This document shows, one piece after another, positions 36,361-47,290 of a DNA stretch of 64,000 bases (position 1 is the first letter of the stretch; every line of letters starts with the position of its first letter). The DNA lies in assembly GCF_022605725.1 (NCBI RefSeq), contig NC_065567.1, forward strand, positions 29,739,127 through 29,803,126, written 5' to 3'. The position numbers were made by a program, and so were the translations under genes. This stretch comes from Anthonomus grandis grandis. Lineage: Eukaryota > Arthropoda > Insecta > Coleoptera > Curculionidae. The notes under the pieces were generated by a model. The model searched no databases. It saw only the letters and a program-made list of their open reading frames with translations, and was not told the origin of the DNA.

Positions 36361-38220
36361 TATCTTGACTAAATGAATAATTTTTTTGAAATCGATAATT
36401 TTTGACCGATTTGTCATTTTTTAAATAAATTGATATAGAATTTTTGAAGCTTCCTACTCGTCTCCACTGCAATTGATTCTTGCAAAAAAATCCTTTATAA
36501 CAGAGCCTGAGCTTATTATCCAAAAATCACAAAATATTGAATTTTTCTGTCTGGAATATCTTAAAAAAATTATTTTCATTAAAATATCCACGTGCAATTT
36601 ATCATATTATAGTAATAAAAAAAATCTACGGAATTTAACATCACGTAGAAAATTATCCGTCGAAAAGGACAACGTACGTGCCCTTTTCATGTAAAAATTT
36701 AAAAGACATGTCGAAAAACGTAAAATCCCTTTGAAGTCTTTTGGCGTAAGGGATTTTCCAAGTGATATGCAATATGCAGAAAGTTTTCTTTGTAAATTGC
36801 CTTGTAAATGGACAACTGAAGTCTTAAAGGTAAATATTCCGGGAATAAATGGCATGAGGCATAAAGTTCGCATGATAAAATTTCAATTTTTAGAAGGCGG
36901 AACATTTTTCATAACGGCAAATAAGCGTACACTCACTTCGAGATTTAATTGGTCAACTTAATGTATAAAGTAAAACCTCCACGCCTAAAACTTTCCTCCT
37001 AAGCCCAATAATTCCAAATATACTTCTGTAATTAAGCAAGTTCTATCATGAAGCGGTTAATCCCTGTTAATGTGCCAAAGACGTGACCGCATATTCCCTC
37101 TAGTATCACTTGTTTCATTTACTATCGCCAGTGTGATATAGAGCCATTTACCGACTGGATACGTTACCTAAGAGACAGGAACTTTGTCCCTGTAGTGTGT
37201 CTTCTACCCCAAATCTCAGATCCTGGCATATATTCGCATCTCTAGAGGAAGTTGCATCATTTAGACTTGCGTTTATGGAATCTATTTGATCTCGGGGAAG
37301 TTCTCATCAGTTTTCAGGCTTTATGGTTTAATATGTAACCGGGTTCTAAGCTCATTTTAATTAAAAATTTTAGAACAGTAATTGATTTATTTTATGGGAA
37401 GCAGAAAATCAAAAAAAAAGTGGAACACTCTGTAGTAGTTAAACTCCCCTTTATTCGTTAGACAACTGTTGTCAATCTATTTTGATTAGAAAATGATATA
37501 ACTAGAATTTAAATATATGCATAAAAGATGAAAGGAGGGGCTGGGCGAATCTGGAATATCGTTATGGCAAAGGAGATAAAACGCGACTTTGCTTCTTCTT
37601 TTTATTTTAATATTACGCGCAAATTGATTTAGTACGGTTCTGCATGGATACCAATTTACGGGTTGGAAATTGGATAGGAAATTATCGAGGGCCTTTGTTA
37701 TTTATTCTACATAAATTATATTGCATTGTGCATAAAGAATATTGGATAGAATACATTAAGGAAATTCTTTGTGTACGATATCCAAATAAAGGGTGGAGCA
37801 AACCCTAAAAATACCCCCCCGGTTTTTTTATCATGTCATTTCTTACAAAAAAAAAAACCGGTGTTTCCATCTAATAAAGCCACCGGCTCGCTAATGCGCT
37901 AAATGTGTTAGTTTTTCATATTAATTCTGGTAACTTCGCGTGCTAGGGTTGGAATTTATTACCCCAAATATTAGATACGTTTAAAAGGGCAAGTGGTTGA
38001 TAGAACGATATGGCAAACCGACGAAATGGCGTGACATAATCAAATTGAGAATATATTACCTGTCGACAGCTTTATAAAAGTTGCAACGGACGGTGTCGGT
38101 TGCTCGTTCTATTATTAAAACCGTTAACGAGCCATTTGGCAAAATTGTTAGCTTTAGTGATCTTATCGCGACTCTATTTAACCACCCACATTTATTTCAT
38201 CCCTAATATAAAGCGATATT
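36361..38220. other. Unique island splitting the core-conserved array
   Basis: About 1.9 kb without the repeat. Open frames at 36473-36961 exist on both strands and none looks like a known protein. 37030-37330 and 37840-38130 are GC-richer. A CACGTG lies at 36589-36594. It has no terminal repeats that would mark it as a transposon. Confidence 0.45.
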
Positions 38221-39960
38221 CCTCATTGGAGTTATTTATTCGACCGCTAAGCTTAAAAATTTACATATTTTTTCCTGGCTTAAACGTCTAAATAACAGCT
38301 CTTATATTAATTAAATTTTAAGCCTCGACGAAGAAGGGGGAAAGTTACAGTTGAAATTTATGTATTTTCTATACAATTCCTAATTTTCCAACAAATTGTT
38401 ATACATGGTTAGTCAAAATCCTTTTAACTAAACTAACCATCGCTCATTTATCCATCGTCGCGTCGCTCGTTGGTCACCAGTTTGTTGCTGCTTATTCGAC
38501 CCAAATTTTTCTAACCATTTTAAAAAATTGCAATTTTCGTACAATTTATGATTTTCCAATAAATTGCTATACAGAAGTACAGTTAGTCAAAATTGTTCTA
38601 AATAAATGTCGCTCATTTATCATACTCCTCACTTATTTGGTGAATCAAAAGTTTGTTGCTGCTTATTCGACCGGCATCCACCAAAATTAGGCCAATTTTT
38701 TAAGCATTTGACTAAAGTAGTAAAGTTTTGTCGAATTTTTAATTTTTTAATAAATCATTTATTATTTCTCATTCATAATATTTCCTACTGATCGCCTAAC
38801 TCAGTGATCACCATTAGATTTGTCGCATCGGAGGTTTGTTGCTGCTTATTGGACCGCTACATACTAAAATCTCTCAATATTTTTTATATTATTTAAATTC
38901 AGTTTTAATACCTTGTGAGGAAAAAATACTATGGTTTCTGTATATTTCCCAACTTTTCAATAAATTAATTGCACGATAGTCGTCGCTTAACAGTCGCTTC
39001 TACATTGAGCGAGTCACAAGTTTGTTGCTGCTTATTCGACCGCCATTTGCCAAAATTACCCCATTTTTTAAATCCTTTGACTAAATTAATAATTTTTGTC
39101 CAATTTGTAATTTCCCAGTAAATGTCTTATTATCGCTCATTTATTATATTTTCTACTGATCGCCTAACTCAGTGATCACCATTAGATTTGTCGCATCGGA
39201 GGTTTGTTGCTGCTTATTCGACCGCTACATACTAAAATCTCTCTATATTTTCTCTAGCATTTAAATTCAGTTTTGATACCCTGGGTGGAAAAAATACTAC
39301 AGTTTTTGTAAAATTTCCAATATCTTAATAAATTATTTGTGTGGTAGTCAGTCTTTGTTTAACAGTCTCTTCTACATTAAGCGAATCCCAAGTTTGTTAT
39401 AGCTTATTCGACCGTCATCTACTAAATTTTCCCATAATTTTTTCATACAAAATTATGATTTCCTATCAAATTAATATACAGAAATACAGTTAATCAAAAT
39501 TCTTTTAAATAAACGTCGCTCATTTGTCATAATTCTTATTCATTTGGTGCATCGCAGGTTTGTTGCTGCTTATTCGACCGCCATCCACCAACATTAGCCC
39601 ATCTTTTTTACAATATTTATTTAAATCCATAATGTTTGCCTAATTTGTAATTTCGCAATAAATTAATATTCAGCTGGGCTACTGTTAGTCAAAATCATTC
39701 TGACGCTGCACCAGTGATGATCATTACATTGGGCGCATTGAAGGTTTGTTGCTGCTTATTCGACTGCCACCAATCTATCTATTTTTTTTATGATTAGAAT
39801 TGAGTTTTAATACTCTGTTAGGAAAATATACTACAGTTTTTTCCTAATTTATCAATAAATTATTTGTATGGTAGTCAATCGTCTTTTAACGATCGCTTCT
39901 ATACTAACGGAATCACAAGTTTCTTGCTGATTATTGGACCGGTTTGTAAAAAAAAAAATT
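38220..39960. repeat. ~185 bp array with invariant core, right block
   Basis: Cores start at 38480, 38651, 38834, 39020, 39202, 39392, 39558, 39744 and 39919, with a decayed one near 38229 (TTATTCGACCGC only). Spacing is 166-190 bp. The AGCGA(A/G)TC-CAAG type (39020, 39392, 39919) alternates in part with the CACCATTAGATTTG type. Decay of the core increases at the right edge. Confidence 0.9.
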
Positions 39961-40860
39961 AATTTAATTATGACGTTTGATGCCAATGAAAATTGTCGTT
40001 CATTAAAGTAAAGCTATTCAATTTAAACCGAAGCAATACCTTTAAGAAAATATTCTTCGTAACAGTTAATTAAAATGAAAATGCTATGAAAGCTTAAAGA
40101 AAATTAGCAGCTCGAAAGGCGGGAATTGAAGAAAATCTCAAGGAACAGGTTGGATTTTATTCAGATTCGAATTGCTTGTAGCCGGAGTCCGCCATCACAT
40201 TTAATCAGATTGTTACCGTTTCGTCGGATTGCTTTTACCCGTTCACGTTGGCCTTAATTACCCTCAAGAAAATTCGAGTTGCAAGTAAACTGAATTTCCC
40301 CGGTGGAGATCGTTCAAATTATGTTGGCAAATCTTTTTATTGGTACTACTGACAACTGCCCGATTAACCTAATAATCTGAATAAGTGGAATGTTCTTCCA
40401 CCCTCCTTCACCAATCAATTACTCCAACAATAAAAATTAAATTATTACGGTTATCTTCTTGGGAAAATTGATCCCCTATATTTGAAATTCTTTCCAAGTC
40501 AGAAAAGGGTTCGGTACAGTATAGGGGTGACGGGTAATTCAATAAGGCCGATAAAGCATTAGAAACGATAAGCATATCGAATGTCCTCGAATTGTATTAT
40601 TCGATTTCAAATCTAATTGCTTTAATACAAAAAGGGCCGATTTATATCTAGTAGATTAAAGGGATGAAAGGAAACGATGCCGGTGACTTCAATTGAGATG
40701 TGAAATTAGTTAGTTAACCAACAATTACTGTAAATTGTATTAATTTTGTAGTGAGTTTTATGCATTTTTGCCTCTAAGGCTTGAGAAGTATATGCAGGTC
40801 ACTTTTCACCCCTTTCTACCCATTGATATTAATTTTCAGTTAATTTTTAAATAAATTAAT
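39961..40860. other. Unique DNA island
   Basis: Single-copy-looking; 40090-40420 is GC-richer. No ORF of interest. Confidence 0.4.
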
Positions 40861-41400
40861 AACCCTATTTGTTGATAATTTATCATGCATAATTTTAATG
40901 CATACGATTAATAATTAGCTTTCTTGGAAAAATTATAATTTTTTGTTGTGAGGTTATATTGTATATTTAAATTTAAATAAAAAAATAGGGCCTTGGTATA
41001 TGCTGGTTACGCGAATATCTTTGCACCTCCTCATATTAATTTTTAATTAATAACTAATAACCTTCTTATGCATAACTTAAATGGATGCGATCACCAACTT
41101 CTTAAGAATTAGCTTTCTTGGAAAAATAATTGTATATTTTTATTTAACTTAACAGAATCTCAATTTGTGATATATATTATCTCCCTTCTTCACCTGCTAA
41201 TATTAATTTTGCATGAACAACCAATAAATTAAAAACCTTGTTATAATTAATTTGTTATGCATAACTTAAATGGAGACGGTCTTCAACTATTTAACAGTTA
41301 TGGAAAAATTATTGTAATTGTATTTAATTAATGAGATTATTTTTTTAAGATCTCTTAAAATTTAAATTAAATTAATTTTTCCTAAAGTTGTCTTCAAATA
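40860..41400. repeat. Three-copy ~190 bp repeat
   Basis: TATGCATAACTTAAATGGA-type anchors lie near 40886 (diverged), 41068 and 41257, each followed by a TTCTTGGAAAAAT or TTATGGAAAAAT block. The anchor resembles the GCATAATTTAAATGGA module of 25310-26950. Confidence 0.55.
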
Positions 41401-42386
41401 TATTTCTTCGGAAAATTACTAGGAAATATCTTCTGCTGTTTATTTTGAATAAAAATTTGCATTTAAACGGAGCCTTAAGGCCAGCGTAAAACTTAAAAAG
41501 TAAAAGTTTGATATTCCCTGATGCTTGATCGCCGTAGGGCTGGGATTTTAAATTAGTTTTCTACCCTTCTAAATGTCCTATTAAAGTATTTTTAAAAATC
41601 AGCATTATGGTATAAAATCGATATTTTCTCATATACTGTTAGAGACATATATTATCCCTCAGCTCTTCAGGAGTCCATCACATTTCGCAGAACGATGTCA
41701 AAAGATTTAGGTGTCGTAGAGTCAATGCGTTTCCATTTTGTTTGCGATGCTTCCACCGGATTTATTCGATATCATTTTCGAAAATAAGTTTGTTTGCCCC
41801 GGCTTTTAGGATAAAACCCCTTTTATGACTCCTTTTGGATCTTCCATGCTTATCAGTAATAATAAAAAAAAGCAAAAAGTAGCAACTTTTTTTTGAGATC
41901 TTACCCTGGTATTTTTTTGATGATAAGTTTAAAAGAAAATAAAAATAAAAACATTCAAGCGTAAAACTTAATCTGGAGGGTTTGTTGGGGTGTATTAACG
42001 CACCTGATCCTCTAGGGCCTTTACGTCCTCCCTCGAAGAGATACTTATTAAAACTTTAAAGTAAACAGTAGATCCCTAAGTAACATACCTCAGGCAAGGT
42101 TTTATTAAATTTGCAAATTTATTTGTAGGATCTTATTCTCAACTCGTTGTCTGACTTATCGGTTTCCCATACGTACATGACACCTGACACCACCTCGAAC
42201 AGAATTTAATATAATTGACCCCTATTGTAACAACATTAAGGCAGTGCCCACACTCGATCACGTGATTGATCGTCTTGGCCCGAAATATTTTAATAGACGT
42301 TTGGCCTGTCTGAGACGAAAATATTCAATTTTACACGGATACAAAATGGTGAGCATACTCGCTTTTTTTCCAGATTAAGATAACGT
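41401..42386. other. Unique DNA island
   Basis: No gene. A TCACGTGA at 42258-42265 sits within a wider dyad (ATCACGTGAT flanked by GATC). 42180-42350 is GC-richer and directly precedes the 980 bp array. Confidence 0.4.
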
Positions 42387-42819
42387 CAAATATAATTTAT
42401 TTAATAAAGGTCGAGAACATTGGACCTGTCACAATGATCGCCGGAACCATTAAGGATCTTTTATAATAAATATTACAACTTTGGTTTATGATCAGCTGCA
42501 TTCCCAGATATTGAAATAATAATTTTTTATCCCATTTTTAACAGTGACAAACCTAAATAGTTATTGTTTTTTTTTAAGAATTGAAAGCCAGTAGAATAAT
42601 GGGTTTCATGTCCATTAAAGTTATGCATGAATTTCGTAATTACACATTACACCAAGCAGCGCATCTTCAAACTCGATTACTACACTTATTTGATGAAATT
42701 CTTCTGAAAAATCACTGTTTTTCGTTTATATTATCCAATCTGATAACAGTGTTTTTGTATTAAATATTAACATATCAAATTTAAATAAACAGTGTTATTA
42801 AATTAATTATATATTTTCT

Positions 42820-43127
42820 GCAAAAGCATTGTTTTTCATTAACAGAACCCTTACCCCCCCCCACCCACCCCAAACATTTTCCCAGTAAGAAATTGTTTTG
42901 AAAAATCATCGTTTTTCGTTAATAATATCTAATCAAATAGCACTGTTGTTGTATTAAATATTTATTAATATACATATATATTATTATAACAAATTTAAAT
43001 AAACAAACTGTGTTTCATGCGTATTATTTTGAAAAACAATGATTTTTGAAGACAATTTTTTACTAATAAGTTTTGGGGTGGGTGGGGGGTGTAAGGGTAG
43101 GGCCAATGAAAAACATTTTTTTTTGCA
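42820..43127. repeat. G4 foldback copy B
   Basis: C-rich arm 42848-42871 and G-rich arm 43075-43102 around an AT-rich loop. Arms begin and end with GCAAAAGCATTG / CATTTTTTTTTGC. Confidence 0.75.
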
Positions 43128-43798
43128 TATACTATCTTATAGTGTAGTAATAGAATATCATACACAAAGAAATCTAGAAAAAAATAGAAAATGCATTAAC
43201 GTGTATGAAACAATAATAATATCAAACAAGTAAAAAAAATCAAGAATACAAATTTGCTCAAAGATTTTATAATTTCACTATTTAAAAATATCTAAAGAAT
43301 TGAATTATTACTTAAAGGACTAAAAAGAGATAAAACAAAAGGTGTCATACCTACTAAAGTTATGCATGTCAGACATAATTCATTTAATAAAGGTCGAGAA
43401 CATTGGACCTGTCACAATGATCGCCGGAACCATTAAGGATCTTTTATAATAAATATTACAACTTTGGTTCATGATCAGCTGCATTCCCAGATATTGAAAT
43501 AATAATTTTTTATCCCATTTTTAACAGTTATAAACCTAAATAGTTATTGTTTTTTTTTAAGAATTGAAAGCAAGTAGAATAATGGGTTTCATGTCCATTA
43601 AAGTTATGCATGAATTTCGTAATTACACATTACACCAAGCAGCGCATCTTCAAACTTGATTACTACACTTATTTGATGAAATTCTTCTGAAAAATCAGTG
43701 TTTTTCGTCCATATTATCCAATCTAATAACGCTACTTTTATATTAAATAGTTATATAAAATTATATCAAATTTACGATATTCACAGTTACAAAGTTAT

Positions 43799-44106
43799 GC
43801 AAAAGCATTGTTTTTCATTAACAAAACCCTTACCCCCCCCCCAACCACCCCAAACATTTTCCCAGTAAGAAATTGTTTTGAAAAATCATCGTTTTTCGTT
43901 AATAATATCTAATCAAATAGCACTGTTGTTGTATTAAATATTTATTAATATACATATATATTATTATAACAAATTTAAATAAACAAACTGTGTTTCATGC
44001 GTATTATTTTGAAAAACAATGATTTTTGAAGACAATTTTTTACTAATAAGTTTTGGGGTGGGTGGGGGGTGTAAGGGTAGGGCCAATAAAAAACATTTTT
44101 TTTGCA
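43799..44106. repeat. G4 foldback copy C
   Basis: C-rich arm 43827-43851 and G-rich arm 44055-44082. Same organisation as copy B; one C-run interruption differs (CCAACCACCCC). Confidence 0.75.
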
Positions 44107-44777
44107 TATACTATCTTATAGTGTAGTAATGGAATATCATACACAAAGAAATCTAGAAAAAAATAGGAAATGCATTAACGTGTATGAAACAATAATTATA
44201 TCAAACAAATAAAAAAAATCAAGAATACAAATTTGCTCAAAGATTTTATAATTTCACTATTTAAAAATATCTAAAGAATTGAATTATTACTTAAAGGACT
44301 AAAAAGAGATAAAACAAAAGGTGTCATACCTACTAAAGTTATGCATGTCAGACATAATTCATTTAATAAAGGTCGAGAACATTGGACCTGTCACAATGAT
44401 CGCCGGAACCATTAAGGATCTTTTATAATAAATATTACAACTTTGGTTCATGATCAGCTGCCTTCCCAGATATTGCATAATAATTTTTTATCCTATTTTT
44501 AACAGTTATAAACTTAAATAGTTACTTTTTTTTTTAAGAATTGAAAGCCAGTAGAATAATGGGTTTCATGTCCATTAAAGTTATGCATGAATTTCGTAAT
44601 TACACATTACACCAAGCAGCGCATCTTCAAACTCGATTACTACACTTATTTGATGAAATTCTTCTGAAAAATCAGTGTTTTTCGTCCATATTATCCAATC
44701 TAATAACGCTATTTTTATATTAAATAGTTATATATAAAATTATATCAAATTTACGATATTCACAGTTACAAAGTTAT

Positions 44778-45082
44778 GCAAAAGCATTGTTTTTCATTAA
44801 CAAAACCCTTACCCCCCCACCCACCCCAAACATTTTCCCAGTAAGAAATTGTTTTGAAAAATCATCGATTTTGGTCAATAATATCGAATCTAATAGCACT
44901 GTTGTTGTATTAAATATTTATTAATATACATATATATTATTATAACAAATTTAAATAAACAAACTGTGTTTCATGCGTATTATTTTAAAAAACAATGATT
45001 TTTGAAAACAATTTTTTACTAATAAGTTTTGGGGTGGGTGGGGGGTGTAAGGGTAGGGCCAATGAAAAACATCTTTTTTGCA
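44778..45082. repeat. G4 foldback copy D
   Basis: C-rich arm 44806-44827 and G-rich arm 45031-45058. Confidence 0.75.
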
Positions 45083-45771
45083 TATACTATTTTATAGTGT
45101 AGTAATGGAATATCATACACAAAGAAATCTAGAAAAAAATAGGAAATGCATTAACGTGTATGAAACAATAATTATATCAAACAAGTAAAAAAAACTCAAG
45201 AATACAAATTTGCTCAAAGATTTTATAATTGCACTGTTTAAAAATATCTAAAGAACTGAAATATTATTTAAAGGAATATGATAAAAGAGATAAAACAAAA
45301 GGTGTCATACCTACTAAAGTTATGCATGTCAGACATAATTCATTTAATAAAGGTCGAGAACATTGGACCTGTCACAATGATCGCCGGAACCATTAAGGAT
45401 CTTTTATAATAAATATTACAACTTTGGTTCATGATCAACTGCATTCCCAGATATTGAAATAATAATTTTTTATCCCATTTTTAACAGTGACAAACCTAAA
45501 TAGTTATTGTTTTTTTTTTAAGAATTGAAAGCCAGTAGAATAATGGGTTTCATGTCCATTAAAGTTATGCATGAATTTCGTAATTACACATTATAACAAG
45601 CAACGCATCTTTAAACTCGATTACTACACTTATTTGATGAAATTCTTCTGAAAAATCACTGTTTTTCGTTTATATTATCCAATCTAATAACAGTGTTTTT
45701 GTATTAAATATTAACATCAAATTTAAATAAACAGTGTTATTAAATTTATTATATATTTTCTGCAAAAGCAT

Positions 45772-46110
45772 TGTTTTTTATTAACAGAACCCTTACCCCC
45801 CCACCCACCCCAAACATTTTCCCAGTAAGAAATTGTTTTGAAAAATCATCGTTTTTCGTCAATAATATCGAATCTAATAACACTGTTGTTGTATTAAATA
45901 TTTATTAATATACATATATATTATTATAACAAATTTAAATAAACTTATTAATATACATATATATTATTATAACAAATTTAAATAAACAAACTGTGTTTCA
46001 TGCGTATTATTTTGAAAAACAATGATTTTTGAAGACAATTTTTTACTAACAAGTTTTGGGGTGGGTGGGGGGTGTAAGGGTAGTGTCAATGAAAAATGTT
46101 TTTTTTTGCA
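45772..46110. repeat. G4 foldback copy E
   Basis: C-rich arm 45790-45811 and G-rich arm 46058-46080. The loop has a local ~45 bp tandem duplication (about 45905-45995), and the last G-triplet is weakened (GGGTAGTGTC instead of GGGTAGGGCC). Confidence 0.75.
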
Positions 46111-46330
46111 TATATTATCTGATAGTGTAGTAATGGAATATCATACACTAGGAAATTTAGGAAAAAATAGGAAATGCATTAAAAAAAAACAAAAGGTATC
46201 ATACCTACTAAAGTTATGGATGTCAAACATAATTCATTTAATAAAGGTCGAGAACATTGGACCTGTCACAATGATCGCCGAACCATTAAGGACCTATAAT
46301 AATAAATATAACGATTTTAATTTTTAATTT

Positions 46331-47290
46331 TTAATTCGTACATTTGTAGAAAACGTCATGTAATAATCGATTTAATTTTCAGCGATCCAGGGGCAATTCG
46401 TAGTGCACGCTCACCCCGTACAGAAATAATAACTTTAATTTATGTTTGCGTGTGAGATATTGGTCAAATAAATTATTTTCCTCATCCATAATTAAAACTA
46501 AAACGACCATAAATTAATTATTAGGAGCGAGTCGGCCGCCGCTAATATTATTGCGGTTTTACATTTTGCGGAAATACGATCCCGAATAAATGACGTTTAT
46601 AATAAACATTCATTAGCAAAAAACCAATATTGTTGTGTCAAATGTTTGATATATGGCGCGTGGCTTGATTTCTATGCATATTAAATGGGGCATCTATAAA
46701 CTACTTTTAAGCATTATGTAATTACCCATGTGTATTCGGTAACAGATATCCGTTTTATGTAATATACTGCTAAACGCGTTTGGAAATCGAAAAGGTTTCC
46801 CTCGTTGACCTACAAAACCTTGTAAATGACCAATTCCGGCTTTACCTGGATATAAAACAGGCCAAGCACGTCCAAATCTGCCTGCCAATATACCAAGTAA
46901 AATATATCTCAGCAATCCGACTTTTCTTGACCATTTGAATTCACTTTTATCCCGGTATATCATGCCGCGAGGAAATTGTTACCGCAAGGAATATATCCCC
47001 GGAGAAATCCAGAATGACCACAAACAGACTGTGCGAGTAGAGGGAAATCTATATCTTAAGACGGATGGTCTTTAAAGATTTAAGACAGGAAGAGGCAGAC
47101 TACGCTTCTGGTCAAATATTCAAAGGCGTAAAGTGGCCTTTTGTAAAATTCACGGTGACAAAAAGAAATGATGTAGAGCTGAGCCAGGCACAAATTGTCC
47201 TTTGAATCATTTAGTTTTAACATACTTGGTATTCAGCAACTCGGACCACTGTTTATTTATATGTAGCCCACATCTTCAGCGCATATTATT
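46331..47290. other. Unique GC-richer island with homeodomain-type sites
   Basis: 46490-46600 has CATAAATTAATTATTAGG followed by a GC-rich stretch (GAGTCGGCCGCCGC) and TAATATTATTG. TAATTA-type sites next to GC-rich DNA suggest a cis-regulatory element, by inference only. An 89-codon minus-strand frame at 46694-46963 has no known domain. Confidence 0.35.

Larger units (their letters stand above)
42387..46330. repeat. ~980 bp tandem array carrying G4 foldbacks
   Basis: The anchor GGTCGAGAACATTGGACCTG is at 42409, 43392, 44371, 45352 and 46246. Periods are 983, 979, 981 and 894 bp. Each unit contains an AAAGTTATGCATGAATTTCG segment related to the 47.3-49.8 kb repeat, then a G4 foldback. Copies are very similar, so the expansion is recent. 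Apparent ORFs of 60 codons at 42581 and 44541 start at TTG and are broken by a stop in the second unit, so they are not genes. Confidence 0.9.

Noticed and set aside
36473..36961. Overlapping ORFs on both strands as a gene in the island
   Set aside because: No recognisable domain, and no strand is favoured by composition or context.
34390..39960. CRISPR-like array because of short conserved repeats with variable spacers
   Set aside because: The period is about 185 bp, spacers are recognisably homologous to each other, and the window is eukaryotic.
42581..44723. MKASRIMGF-type 60-codon ORFs as a conserved gene
   Set aside because: They start at TTG, lie within the 980 bp tandem unit, and one unit has a stop in the frame. 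Their similarity is explained by repeat amplification.
46694..46963. 89-codon minus-strand ORF with Gly/Leu-rich stretch as a membrane protein
   Set aside because: No signal or family motif that I can defend; it lies in GC-richer DNA where chance frames are longer.
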